In this document: positions 1-8,434 of the stretch, piece after piece
How the letters are laid out: every line of letters starts with the position of its first letter
Numbering within the stretch: position 1 is the stretch's first letter
Origin: Pseudomonadota bacterium
GTDB lineage: Bacteria > Pseudomonadota > Alphaproteobacteria > Rhodobacterales > Rhodobacteraceae
Length of the DNA: 64,000 bases
Assembly: GCA_021779835.1 (NCBI GenBank)
Contig: JAJXZX010000004.1
Location: 107,260 to 171,259 of the forward strand
Direction of reading: 5' to 3'
Program-made: the position numbers and the translations under genes
The notes under the pieces: model-generated
Seen by the model: the letters and a program-made list of their open reading frames with translations, nothing else
Told to the model about the DNA's origin: nothing
The model's database searches: none

Positions 1-195
1 ATGTCGCGCGCCTCGGACGAGTTGAGCCACCTGCAATGGATCGCGCTGGACCGCGCGCGCCATTTCGATTTGCCGTTCATCACCGAGATCGTGCTGGCAG
101 AGATTGCCGCCCTGCTGCGCACGGGGGGCGAGCCGCCATCAGTGCCGTTCTTTGACAATTCCGGCGACGTGCCGACCTTCCGGCGGATCGCCTAA
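1..195 (+). CDS. NUDIX-like hydrolase, C-terminal fragment (5' truncated by window)
   Basis: The frame is open from the first base to a TAA at 193-195, so only about 64 C-terminal residues are visible; the ATG at base 1 may be internal. The segment with SHLQWIALDRA and LPFITEIVLAEI resembles the C-terminal helix region of alphaproteobacterial NUDIX (MutT-like) hydrolases. The NUDIX box itself is outside the window, so catalysis cannot be checked. The stop overlaps the stop of the convergent downstream gene by a few bases. Family assignment is by resemblance only. Confidence 0.55.
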   Translation: MSRASDELSHLQWIALDRARHFDLPFITEIVLAEIAALLRTGGEPPSVPFFDNSGDVPTFRRIA

Positions 196-815
196 GCGCG
201 CTTGCGCCGCTTCATCGCGGCAAATCCACAAAGGCCGGCCACATAAAGCAGCCCGCTGGCAGGCAGCGGAACAGGTGCGGGCGGAGGGGGCGTTACAATA
301 TTGACGCCCGTCAGCGTCGCCGTTGCCGTCACCGTATTGCCGCTGAACGCCGCGACTGGGTTGAATGCGACACGGACGGTAGAGCCGTCCGCCAATGTGA
401 TAACCTGCGGCGCGGTCGACCATGTGAGGCTGCCTGCGGTGAACGCCCCGAACAGCGTGGTCTCGGTGCCAGAGGCGTTTGCGCTGACCGTGAACGGGTC
501 AACCCCAGCAAAGCCCAACGTCGCCGCAAGCGTGAAGGTTGAGGTCGCGTAGAATGACGGGTTTAGCAGGGCCACGAAATTGATCGTGGCGCTAGTGCCA
601 TTTCCGATGGTGTAAGTCGTGCTTGGCAGCGCAAGGCTTGCCTTAACGCCGCACGTCGTCCCGCAAAGAAATCCGGTCGCCGTTTGGGTGACGGTGACGG
701 AGGATGTCGCAGGGTCGGGTGTGAAATCGATCGTAGCGGCCATCGCGGGCTGAGCGCCCAGCAATGCGACAAAGGCACCAGCCAAGAGGGCGGACTGTTT
801 ATATACGAAGACCAT
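192..815 (-). CDS. VPLPA-CTERM sorting-domain exported protein
   Basis: A 207-residue protein. Residues 1-26 look like a Sec signal peptide ending AQPAMA. The middle is rich in Thr, Ser, Val and Gly and predicted beta-rich. Residues 182-207 are VPLPASG, a hydrophobic stretch and a KRRKR basic tail, which is the VPLPA variant of the PEP-CTERM sorting signal seen in Rhodobacterales. Such proteins are processed by an exosortase and linked to the cell surface or exopolysaccharide; no exosortase gene lies in this window. The start at 815 is the only ATG giving a full signal peptide, but its ribosome-binding site is weak. The body has no recognisable domain, so the specific role is unknown. Confidence 0.8.
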   Translation of the reverse strand: MVFVYKQSALLAGAFVALLGAQPAMAATIDFTPDPATSSVTVTQTATGFLCGTTCGVKASLALPSTTYTIGNGTSATINFVALLNPSFYATSTFTLAATLGFAGVDPFTVSANASGTETTLFGAFTAGSLTWSTAPQVITLADGSTVRVAFNPVAAFSGNTVTATATLTGVNIVTPPPPAPVPLPASGLLYVAGLCGFAAMKRRKRA

Positions 816-978
816 TCACGTGCATCCCGTCGTTGCCAGCAATGCGCCCCCGCACCCAAGCCAGCCGGAACACCCGATCAGGCGGCCCGACACATCGTCT
901 GTGGCTGTTCTGCTGGAAAACTAAGGCCAGAATGTGCAGCGAATAAGGAGTGTTAACGGCATCGAAAGGCGAGAGCCA

Positions 979-1881
979 TCACGCAATGGTCACGATCAGC
1001 ACGATGCCCAGCACCAGCAGCGCGATGCCCAACACCTCGACCGGGCGCACACGCTCGTGGAACACCAGAACCGAGATCAGAAAGCCGAACACCAGATCGA
1101 CTTGCCCCACGCTCCGCACATAGGCCGCGTTTTCCAGTGTGAAGGCGGCGAACCAGCCCAGCGAGCCCAGCACTCCGGTCACCCCCACCAGCACCGTCGC
1201 GCGCCAAGCTTTCAGCACACGGAGAACTTGCCCCGGTTCGCGCCAGCCCAGCCACACCATCATCGCGACGGTCTGGAATGTGGTGACGCAGGCCAGCGCC
1301 AGCGCCGCGCGCAGCAGATCGTCTGGGGTGTCGATCGCCAACGTGGCACCACGATAGCTGATGGCCGAAAGGCCAAGAAACCCACCCGCAAGCAAGCCGA
1401 GCGCGGTGGCCTTGTTGAACACCGACCCGCGCGCGACGCCGGCAAGTTTCGGCGGGCGTGACAGCAGAATTACGCCTGCAACGCCCAACAGGATCGCCAC
1501 GAACCCCCAGGCCGAGATATGGTCGCCCAGCACGACACCAGAGAACAGTGCGACCTGCACGGTCTCGGTCTTGGTGAAGGCGATCCCGACGGCAAAGCTC
1601 CGTTCAGAAAACAGGGCGACGGTGCAGAAGGTGCCGATGATCTGCCCCAGCCCTCCGGCCACCGCAAAGGCCCAAAACCTTGCGTCAAGCGCGGGCATCC
1701 CCTGGCCCGAGCGCCAGATCAGAAAGGCCGACCCCGCCGCCGCCAGTGGAGCCGCATAGAGAAAGCGCGAGAATGTGGCGCCGCCAGTCGAGAGGCCGAT
1801 CCCCTTCAGCCCCTTTTGCAAGGAAAAGCGCACGGTCTGCACCGCTGCGGCTAAAAGCGTGATGAGAACCCAAGTCTGCAT
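979..1881 (-). CDS. EamA/DMT-family transporter
   Basis: A 300-residue, strongly hydrophobic protein with about ten predicted membrane segments arranged as two EamA repeats, the usual size for drug/metabolite transporters. The substrate cannot be told from sequence. It lies 42 bases downstream of the fatty-acid desaturase on the same strand and is probably cotranscribed with it. The N-terminus MQTWVLITLLAAAVQTVRF gives a normal first helix, supporting this start. Confidence 0.85.
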   Translation of the reverse strand: MQTWVLITLLAAAVQTVRFSLQKGLKGIGLSTGGATFSRFLYAAPLAAAGSAFLIWRSGQGMPALDARFWAFAVAGGLGQIIGTFCTVALFSERSFAVGIAFTKTETVQVALFSGVVLGDHISAWGFVAILLGVAGVILLSRPPKLAGVARGSVFNKATALGLLAGGFLGLSAISYRGATLAIDTPDDLLRAALALACVTTFQTVAMMVWLGWREPGQVLRVLKAWRATVLVGVTGVLGSLGWFAAFTLENAAYVRSVGQVDLVFGFLISVLVFHERVRPVEVLGIALLVLGIVLIVTIA

Positions 1882-1923
1882 GGGGCGCTTCTGCCACGCC
1901 CCTTGACGAAGGTCGAGGGAGGA

Positions 1924-2826
1924 TCAGCGCGGCCGGTAGAGCGGATGCGGCACCGGATCTTTCGCCCGCAGAAAGTAGCGCCGGAAGATCTGCGCATAGG
2001 AGGCATAGACATAGCCTTCGTTGCTTTTCAAATACCGCTCGCGCCCCTCGGCATAGGCAGCAGGCAGGCGATACCACGGGATTTGCGGGTGCTGGTGATG
2101 CACCGCATGCAGGTTGATGTTGAGGAACAACAGCGCGAGCGGGCCGCAATCCTCAACAATGGCAGAGCGCGCGCGGGGCTTCTCATGCGCCTGATGCTCC
2201 AGAAACGTGCGGATTTTCAGCAGCGCGTAGCCAAGGTAAGCCGCCAGAAGGTAGGCCCAGATTGGCATCGACCCGACGCCCAGCAACCACACCAGCACGA
2301 GCGCCAACCCGACGCCATGCAACAGCCACGCATCGCGGATCGTGGTGTCGCCCGCCCGGTACAGCCGCCAATCTTGCCGCACGAAAGAGATCGTGCCCAA
2401 CACGGGCCCCAGCACCATGCGCCCCAGAAGTATGTTGTTCAGACGGCAGAGCGTCCGCATCGGACGCGACAGCGTGGCCCAGACCGCCGGATCAAGGAAG
2501 TTCGACTCTGGGTCGTCATAGGGATCGGTCAGGATCGGGTCGTGGTGATGCGCGAGATGGGTATCACGAAACCGGACATAGGGCACCCAGACCGTCAGGC
2601 CGGGAAACACCAGCGCCTCGTTCAGATGCTGATTGGCGAAGGGATGGCCGTGCAGAACCTCGTGCTGCAATGACGAAAACTGCGCGATGGCGACGGCGGC
2701 GACGACGATGCCCAACGGTAACCACAGCCCGGCCAGCCATGTCGTCGCCAAGCCCCAAACGATGTAGGTTGTGGCAAGCAAAACCAGAGTTGGCCATTCT
2801 GTCACCCACATCGCCCGACTGCGCAT
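1924..2826 (-). CDS. fatty acid desaturase
   Basis: A 300-residue membrane-bound di-iron desaturase. The three His boxes are present: HEVLHGH (near residue 55), HLAHHH (near 90) and HAVHH (near 236). Hydrophobic pairs lie between boxes 1-2 and 2-3, as expected for enzymes that insert double bonds in acyl chains or hydroxylate carotenoids. I chose the ATG at 2826 because a GAAAGG motif precedes it by 6 nt; an in-frame TTG at 2841 is less likely. It is divergent from an XRE-type regulator 110 bases away, which may control it (inference). Substrate and regiospecificity are not determinable. Confidence 0.85.
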   Translation of the reverse strand: MRSRAMWVTEWPTLVLLATTYIVWGLATTWLAGLWLPLGIVVAAVAIAQFSSLQHEVLHGHPFANQHLNEALVFPGLTVWVPYVRFRDTHLAHHHDPILTDPYDDPESNFLDPAVWATLSRPMRTLCRLNNILLGRMVLGPVLGTISFVRQDWRLYRAGDTTIRDAWLLHGVGLALVLVWLLGVGSMPIWAYLLAAYLGYALLKIRTFLEHQAHEKPRARSAIVEDCGPLALLFLNINLHAVHHQHPQIPWYRLPAAYAEGRERYLKSNEGYVYASYAQIFRRYFLRAKDPVPHPLYRPR

Positions 2827-2936
2827 TTTCGACCTTTCCAAGCCAATTTCTTCAATAAATGCTATGCTTTGCCGGCATATGTTGGAATTCTGAAGATGCG
2901 CAACAAAAGCTAAACATTGGTGATATAACTCACACT

Positions 2937-3800
2937 ATGGGACAAAGAATCGACAAGCGGCTGCGTGCAACCCTGTTCCGCGACCGCCTTGCCAGGGCGA
3001 TGGGGGAAAAGGGCGTCAGCCAGAGCGGGTTGGCGCGCGCGGTGGGGGTGGATCGCTCTACCGTGTCGCAGCTTTTGTCGGGGGATGAAACGCGGCTGCC
3101 GAATGCGCATCTCGCGGCGGAATGTGCCTCGGCTTTGGGGGTGTCGGCGGATTGGCTTTTGGGGCTGTCAGAGCGGCCTGAAAAGCTCGCCGATCTGATG
3201 GCGACCTCGCTGACCATGACCGAGGCGCCCCGCGCGCTGATTGATGAGCGTATCTTTGCCTGGCATCAGGAGGCGGCGGGCTACAAGATCCGCCACGTTC
3301 CGGCCACCCTGCCCGACATGCTGAAAACCCGCGCGATGCTGCGCTGGGAATACGAGCCGCAACTGGGCCGCACCGCCGAGCAGGCAATCGGCGCGTCCGA
3401 GGATCGATTGGCGTGGATGCGAGGGGCGCGGTCGGATTATGAAATCGCGCTACCCTTGCATGAGCTACGCTCGTTCGCGCAGGCGACTGGGTATTATCAA
3501 GGCCTGCCGGCCTGGGTCCGGCGGGAGCAGTTGAACCGGCTGTTGGGGCTGCTCGATCAGCTTTACCCCTCACTTCGGCTTTACATTTTCGATGCGCGGC
3601 GGGTTTTTTCGGCGCCGATCACGATTTTCGGGCCGATGCTGGCCGTGCTTTATCTGGGCCGCCATTACCTTGCGTTTCGCGATTCTGATCGGGTTGCGAG
3701 CTTTTCCCAGCACTTCGATTGGCTGGTCCGCGAAGCAGAGGTAGGGGCGCGGGATGTGCCGGTTATTTTGCGTGAATTGTTGGATCAGATCGAAGATTGA
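2937..3800 (+). CDS. XRE-family helix-turn-helix regulator
   Basis: A 287-residue protein. Residues 10-70 are a Cro/CI-type helix-turn-helix (GVSQSGLARAVGVDRSTVS followed by ALGVSADWLLGLSERPE). The remaining 200 residues form a separate domain that I cannot assign but that probably senses a ligand. The reading frame extends upstream to 2859, but the ATG at 2937 starts just before the conserved domain. Its head-to-head position with the desaturase suggests control of membrane lipid unsaturation; that role is inference from position only. Confidence 0.8.
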   Translation: MGQRIDKRLRATLFRDRLARAMGEKGVSQSGLARAVGVDRSTVSQLLSGDETRLPNAHLAAECASALGVSADWLLGLSERPEKLADLMATSLTMTEAPRALIDERIFAWHQEAAGYKIRHVPATLPDMLKTRAMLRWEYEPQLGRTAEQAIGASEDRLAWMRGARSDYEIALPLHELRSFAQATGYYQGLPAWVRREQLNRLLGLLDQLYPSLRLYIFDARRVFSAPITIFGPMLAVLYLGRHYLAFRDSDRVASFSQHFDWLVREAEVGARDVPVILRELLDQIED

Positions 3801-3935
3801 GGCGGGTGTGGCATCGCGCGACACTGGATTAAATTATTGACGCCAAATGATTTCGGCTTTTCGTTAACCACCTTTGAACCACTTGCCGACCATGCCAGAG
3901 CGGAGAGGAACCGCAGTTTAGCCTGCCGGGGAGTA

Positions 3936-3957
3936 GAGTATTTTTGCCAAGAAGAAA
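3936..3957 (+). repeat. dispersed intergenic repeat, copy A (tail only)
   Basis: Starts GAGTATTTTTGCCAAGAAG. It is identical over 22 bases to copy B at 19567-19588 and related to other copies listed here. It lies in the 254-base gap before the lipoate-ligase-like gene and has no GC-rich stem in front of it. Confidence 0.75.
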
Positions 3958-4054
3958 GGGGAACCGGGCCGCGCTCTCCCTCGAGTGGAATAACTTGACT
4001 CCGATATATTCCAATAACATCATGTTTTCGCGAGGCCTTGGGAGGGGATCGGGC

Positions 4055-5695
4055 ATGGATGGAACATTCGGCGGCGGCGCGGCGCATTTCGCGGATGTGG
4101 GGCTTCAAACGCCCGCGCAGAACCTTGCGCGCGACCGGGCAGCCCTTGCGGCCCATGCGGCGGGGGGGCCGGACAGCCTGACGCTGCACCGCTTTCCGGC
4201 CTCGGTCAGCGTCGGCTGCCACCAGACCCGCGCCCGCGAGGCGCGCGAGGATTATTGTGCCACCACCGGTATTCCGGTGTTCCAGCGCGGCAGCGCGGGC
4301 GGCGCGCTGTATCTGGATGCAGGGCAGCAGTGCTTCACGCTGACCGTCGCGTCGGACCGGCTGGGGGCCAACCTGAGCGCGCGGCTGGAAGCGGGGGCCG
4401 CGCTGGTCGCCGACGCGCTGGCGCGGCTGGGTGTGGCGACAGAATTCAAGGCACCCAATGACTTGCAGGTGGCGGGGCGGCAAAAGATCGCCTCGGTCTT
4501 TCTGGCCGATCAGGGCGGCTCGACGCAGATTTTTGGCTGTATTCTGGCAGAGCTTGACCTGAAGGCAGCGATGCAGGCGCTGTTGGTGCCGACGGAAAAG
4601 CTGACCGTGACCGGGCTGGAACATGCGCGCGAGCGGATGACCTCGCTGGCCGAGCGGCTGGGCCGCGTGCCGTCGGGCGCGGAGATTGGCGCGGCTTTGG
4701 CCGCCGCTGTGGCGCGGCTGGGGCTGCGGCTGGAACCGGGGGTGGTTCAGGCGGTGGCGCTTGAGGCCGACACCGCAACGGATGATTGGGCGCTGAGCGG
4801 CAGTCGGTTTGAGACCAAGGACAAGGTGCCAGGTGCCACCTTGCGCGTGTTGATGGGCCTGTCGGCGGAAAACCGGGTCGAGCATCTGCGTTTTGCCACC
4901 GATGGCCATATCGCGCCCGCCGATGGGCTGGTGCGGCTGGCGCAGGCGCTGGTGGGCGTGGATGTCGCCGATCTGGCCGGGGCGTGCCGCGAGTGGTTCA
5001 CAGCGGCGCGGCCCGATCTCGCGGGCTTTGAGGCCCAAGATGTGGTGCGGATGATCGATCGGGCGGCGTCGAAATGGCGGATGCAGGCCGATCTGGGGCT
5101 GACGCCGGCGCAGACCTCGGGCCTGATGCTGGCGGGCGAAGGGCGTGACCCGACGCAAGTGCTGGCAAAGGCAAGCGTGATGCTGGTGCCCTATTGCGCC
5201 AAGCCGAATTGGTGCAAGTGGCGCCACACGATTGACTGCGTGGAGTGCGGCAAATGCGAGGTGGGCGACGCCTATATGCTGGCTCGCGACCGCAATATGG
5301 AGGTCGTGACGATCACCAACTTTGAGCATCTGGCGGATACTTTGGCTGCGATGAAGGGCGCGGGGGTGACAAGCTATGTCGGCATGTGCTGCGGCGAGTT
5401 TTTCCTCAAACGCCACCACGCGTTTCGCGACAGCGGCATGGACGCGGTGCTTTTGGATATCGAGGGCGCGACCTGCTATGAGTTGAAGGAAGAGAACCTC
5501 GCCTATGCCGGACAGTTCAGTGCCGAGGCGGCGCTGGATCTGGACGCGGTGCAGAAGGTGATGGCCAAGGTGCCGGTGCAACCCTTGGCGCGCAGGCCGT
5601 GCCTGACCGGCGATACCGCCCGCGTGGGCGAGCGGCATCACGCCTTGGTGTCGGGCGGTTGCTCCGCCTGTTCATGTGGAAAAGCAGCAGGTTAG
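4055..5695 (+). CDS. lipoate/biotin ligase-like domain fused to DUF116
   Basis: A 546-residue two-domain protein. Residues 1-250 resemble the LplA/BPL catalytic fold: RGSAGGALYLD at 78-88 corresponds to the substrate-loop motif, and KAPNDLQVAGRQKIASVF (132-149) matches the ligase motif with Lys144 as the likely catalytic lysine. Residues 340-490 match the Cys-rich DUF116 region: Cys381, 387, 395, 398 and 401, then CC at 445-446. The protein ends with a CSACSC cluster. The frame is open from 3944, but those codons run through a dispersed repeat; ATG 4055 follows GGAGG at 4041-4045 at good spacing. It stands alone, with no lipoyl-domain protein or lipoate synthase nearby. A role in acylating or modifying an unusual partner protein is inference; I know of no described function for this fusion. 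Confidence 0.75.
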   Translation: MDGTFGGGAAHFADVGLQTPAQNLARDRAALAAHAAGGPDSLTLHRFPASVSVGCHQTRAREAREDYCATTGIPVFQRGSAGGALYLDAGQQCFTLTVASDRLGANLSARLEAGAALVADALARLGVATEFKAPNDLQVAGRQKIASVFLADQGGSTQIFGCILAELDLKAAMQALLVPTEKLTVTGLEHARERMTSLAERLGRVPSGAEIGAALAAAVARLGLRLEPGVVQAVALEADTATDDWALSGSRFETKDKVPGATLRVLMGLSAENRVEHLRFATDGHIAPADGLVRLAQALVGVDVADLAGACREWFTAARPDLAGFEAQDVVRMIDRAASKWRMQADLGLTPAQTSGLMLAGEGRDPTQVLAKASVMLVPYCAKPNWCKWRHTIDCVECGKCEVGDAYMLARDRNMEVVTITNFEHLADTLAAMKGAGVTSYVGMCCGEFFLKRHHAFRDSGMDAVLLDIEGATCYELKEENLAYAGQFSAEAALDLDAVQKVMAKVPVQPLARRPCLTGDTARVGERHHALVSGGCSACSCGKAAG

Positions 5696-5704
5696 CGGAC
5701 GAAC

Positions 5705-6235
5705 TTAACGTGCGGCGATAAGGCGCTTCACGTCGTAGCCGTTGAAATCCATCACCTCTTTCGCGGCGGTGATGCGGTCGGCGGGCACGCGGCCGTTGCG
5801 CGCAAGGATAGCGCCGAAAGCGCCCGAGGGGGTGCCGATTGCCATGGTCTGATACTCTTGATCGACCCAAAGCACCCACCACGCCTCGCCGCGCGGGCCA
5901 CTCATCGCGAGGCGGTAGCGGCCCGAGGCGGTGGGGGTGGCGTGAACCGTCTCGGGCCTGCCCCACCCGCCGCAGGATTTCAGCGTGAGGTCGAGCGAGC
6001 CGTCGGCGCGCGAGGTGATATGGGTCAGGCCCAGCGCGCAGGAGGCGTGGGCGGGGTCGTAAAAGCCAGCAACTTCATGCCAATCGCCCGAAATGCGGGA
6101 GGGCTGGAAGCTGGCGTTGGAATAGATTTGCGCGTGAGGTTTGCGGTAGGGGCTGTTGGTGTGCGGGCCGGGCGCATTGCAGGCAGCGAGGCCGAGAAGG
6201 GTCGCGAGGGCTGCGGTACGGGTCAGTTTATACAT
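5705..6235 (-). CDS. lipocalin-like lipoprotein
   Basis: A 176-residue protein with a type II signal peptide; the lipobox LAAC places the lipidated cysteine at residue 19. GDWHEVAGFYDP resembles the GxW entry motif of bacterial lipocalins (Blc family), and WVLWVDQEYQTMAIGTPSG followed by GAILAR matches the closing strands. Blc proteins are outer-membrane lipoproteins binding lipids, often stress-induced. The start overlaps the upstream lipoprotein gene by 13 bases, implying translational coupling. Confidence 0.75.
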   Translation of the reverse strand: MYKLTRTAALATLLGLAACNAPGPHTNSPYRKPHAQIYSNASFQPSRISGDWHEVAGFYDPAHASCALGLTHITSRADGSLDLTLKSCGGWGRPETVHATPTASGRYRLAMSGPRGEAWWVLWVDQEYQTMAIGTPSGAFGAILARNGRVPADRITAAKEVMDFNGYDVKRLIAAR

Positions 6236-6567
6236 TGGGTCACTCTTTGTCCGGCCCCGTCAAGGATGTCCTGGCAGCCGACGAGGGGGGTGATCGGGGC
6301 GCAGCTATGGCTATTGGCGAGGCAGGCGGTGGAGCAATCGGAGGATTTGTTGCACATCTTGCCGGCGTCCTCCGGGGTGCGGAAACACATGAAGCTGCCG
6401 TCCTTGCCGATCGGGTCGAAACGGCCACCATGTGCGGTGCAATGGGCGCGGTCCAAGGCCACCTTGGCGGCACCGACCGGGGCTAGCGGTGCGGGGCCGC
6501 GCGGGGCGATAAGTTGGCAGGCCCCCAACAGGAGGAATACGGAGAACAGGGCAAGGATACGGGTCAT
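6223..6567 (-). CDS. small cysteine-rich lipoprotein
   Basis: A 114-residue protein. The signal peptide MTRILALFSVFLLLGAC has a lipobox with Cys17. Eight further cysteines follow, mostly in a CFRTPEDAGKMCNKSSDCSTAC region, so the mature part is probably a disulfide-bonded periplasmic domain. I do not recognise a named family. The ATG at 6567 starts exactly at the signal peptide; upstream codons to 6657 run into the aldo/keto reductase end and are not plausible. Its 3' end overlaps the lipocalin start by 13 bases. Confidence 0.65.
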   Translation of the reverse strand: MTRILALFSVFLLLGACQLIAPRGPAPLAPVGAAKVALDRAHCTAHGGRFDPIGKDGSFMCFRTPEDAGKMCNKSSDCSTACLANSHSCAPITPLVGCQDILDGAGQRVTQCIN

Positions 6568-6625
6568 CAGCGGCCTTTGGATGGGTCGCATACAAGGGAC
6601 GTCAGATCGGGGCGGGACGCAAGGG

Positions 6626-7669
6626 CTAGTAGGGCTGCGGATGTGCGCGATGCGCAATGGCGATGTCGGCCAGAACCTCTGGCGCGAGGGTGAGATCGGC
6701 GGCTTTCAGTGCGTTGGCGAGTTGCGCGGTGGTGGTGGCGCCGATGATCGGCAGGGTCGGAAAGGGCCGCGTCAGGGTCCAGGCGATGGCCATTTGCGCC
6801 GGATCAAGGCCGTGGCGCGCCGCGATGCCAAGATAGGCCGCAACGGCATCGAAAACGCGCGGGCTGATGCGGCCACCAAGCTCTGGGTTCAGCGCGCGGC
6901 GCGAGTCTTCGGGGGTGACGTCGCCCGCGTATTTGCCGGTCAAGAGCCCCGCCGCGACGGGCGAAAAGGCCAGCAGCGTGACGTTTTCGTTGACCAGAAG
7001 CTCTGCCAGATCGGTGTCCGCGGTGCGGCACAGCAGCGAGTATTCGTTCTGGATCGAACAGACGCGCGGCAGGCCAAGCTCCTCTGCCAGGCGCAACCAA
7101 AGGGCGGTGCCCCAGGTGCTTTCGTTCGACAGCGCGATGTGACGGATTTTCCCTTGCGTGATAAGGTCTTGTGCGGTTTCCTGCACCTCTATCATATGCG
7201 CCTGCGTGATAGCGCGGTTTTGCGCGGAAGGGTCAAAACGCCAGTTCTGGCGGAAGTGATACGATCCGCGATTGGGCCAATGCAGCTGGAAAACATCAAT
7301 GTAATCGGTCTGCAACCGCGCGAGCGCCGTGTCCACCACGCGGGTCAGGCTGGCGCCGGTGATCGGCGCGCCGTTGCGCACCGCCATTTGGCCCGCGCCG
7401 GTGATCTTGCTGGCCAGCACAACCTCTGCCCGCCGTTTGCTGCGCGCGAACCATCGGCCGAGAATTTCCTCGCTTCGACCGACGGTTTCGGCGCTGACCG
7501 GGTTGACCGGATACATTTCCGCCGTGTCGATGAAGTTGATGCCCGCGTCGAGCGCCATCTCGATCTGGGACTGCGCGTCAGCCTCGGACGTCTGGTTGCC
7601 GTAGGTCATGGTGCCAAGGCAGAGGTGCGATACCGACAGGTCGGTGCGGCCAAGCGGGATCTTTTTCAT
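6626..7669 (-). CDS. aldo/keto reductase
   Basis: A 347-residue protein resembling the Tas/YajO-type aldo/keto reductases (AKR superfamily). The catalytic tetrad is visible: Asp and Tyr in DTAEMY, Lys in LASKITG and His in QLHWPN. The NADPH pocket is suggested by the C-terminal PIIGATTTAQLANAL. It would reduce an aldehyde or ketone with NADPH in the cytoplasm; the substrate is unknown. The frame stays open upstream to 8227, but MKKIPLGRTDLSVSHLCLG at 7669 is the family's normal N-terminus. Confidence 0.9.
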   Translation of the reverse strand: MKKIPLGRTDLSVSHLCLGTMTYGNQTSEADAQSQIEMALDAGINFIDTAEMYPVNPVSAETVGRSEEILGRWFARSKRRAEVVLASKITGAGQMAVRNGAPITGASLTRVVDTALARLQTDYIDVFQLHWPNRGSYHFRQNWRFDPSAQNRAITQAHMIEVQETAQDLITQGKIRHIALSNESTWGTALWLRLAEELGLPRVCSIQNEYSLLCRTADTDLAELLVNENVTLLAFSPVAAGLLTGKYAGDVTPEDSRRALNPELGGRISPRVFDAVAAYLGIAARHGLDPAQMAIAWTLTRPFPTLPIIGATTTAQLANALKAADLTLAPEVLADIAIAHRAHPQPY

Positions 7670-7794
7670 CGATTGGTCATCCTTGTCGTCGGGTGTGTAA
7701 GCGGGCCAAAACCCTGCGGGGCCCGGGTGAACCTGACCTGTGGCAAAGCGGGATGCAAGGGTCAGATGGGCGGATCTGACACGGGCGGTATTGA

Positions 7795-7809
7795 GAACAT
7801 AATGCGAAC
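7795..7809 (+). promoter_or_regulatory. SOS box (alphaproteobacterial LexA site) upstream of imuA
   Basis: GAACATAATGCGAAC fits GAAC-N7-GAAC, the LexA site of Alphaproteobacteria (GTTC-N7-GTTC on the other strand). It lies 16 bases before the imuA start, where a repressor would block transcription. Both half-sites are exact. Confidence 0.75.
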
Positions 7810-7825
7810 AAGTTAGCGTTTCGTT

Positions 7826-8434
7826 ATGACGACTCATGTAATCACCAGACGTGGCGACCGGTTGCGCCCTGCCCTTTCGGTGCTGGGCGAGGTGGTTCTG
7901 GAACGCGCACGGGTACATGAGGGCTGCGGTGCGGCGCGGCGGACTTTGGCGATGATGGTGGCGGCGGCGTTGGAGGGGCCGGTGCTGTGGATTCAACCCG
8001 GCTGGGTGCCGGAGCGGCTGTATATGCCGGGTGTGCGGCAGTTCATGCAGCCCGGGCGGTTGGTTTTTGTGACAGCACGGCGGGCCGAGGATCTGCTGTG
8101 GTCGATGGAAGAGGCGCTGCGGTCGGGCGCGGTGCCACTGGTGGTGGCGGACCTGCCCGGCACGCCGGGGCTGACGCCGGTGCGCCGCCTGCATCTGGCG
8201 GCGCAAACCGGCGCGCAGGAAGGGCAATGCGCGCCCGTGGGGCTGCTATTGACGCCAGGCGACGGCGGCGCGCAGGGCGTGGAAAGCCGCTGGCATATGG
8301 CACCGCGCCATGCGCCCGGGCTGGAACGCTGGCAATTAGAGCGGCGGCGCGCGCGCATGCTGCCGCCAAAGGGCTGGCTGGTGGAACATGGGTGCGACGG
8401 AAGCTGGCGGATCACAGGCGGCGGCGCGCCTTAA
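7826..8434 (+). CDS. imuA: ImuA-like SOS mutagenesis protein
   Basis: A 202-residue protein resembling ImuA: GCGAARRTLAMMVAAALEG near residue 36, PVLWI, a LYMPGVRQF segment and the LLWSMEEALRSGAVPLVVADLPG stretch that corresponds to a degenerate RecA-like core. In known systems ImuA works with ImuB (a Y-family polymerase relative) and DnaE2 in damage-induced mutagenesis. Here neither follows: 245 bases of non-coding sequence and a YceI gene come next. The SOS box 16 bases upstream independently supports the assignment. Confidence 0.75.
   Translation: MTTHVITRRGDRLRPALSVLGEVVLERARVHEGCGAARRTLAMMVAAALEGPVLWIQPGWVPERLYMPGVRQFMQPGRLVFVTARRAEDLLWSMEEALRSGAVPLVVADLPGTPGLTPVRRLHLAAQTGAQEGQCAPVGLLLTPGDGGAQGVESRWHMAPRHAPGLERWQLERRRARMLPPKGWLVEHGCDGSWRITGGGAP

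Noticed and set aside
3944..4054. N-terminal extension of the lipoate-ligase/DUF116 protein
   Set aside because: The codons run through dispersed repeat copy A, and ATG 4055 has a good GGAGG site.
3785..5641. 618-codon minus-strand frame opposite the lipoate-ligase gene
   Set aside because: Rich in His, Arg and Gln with no family resemblance; an antisense frame open because of GC-rich codon bias.
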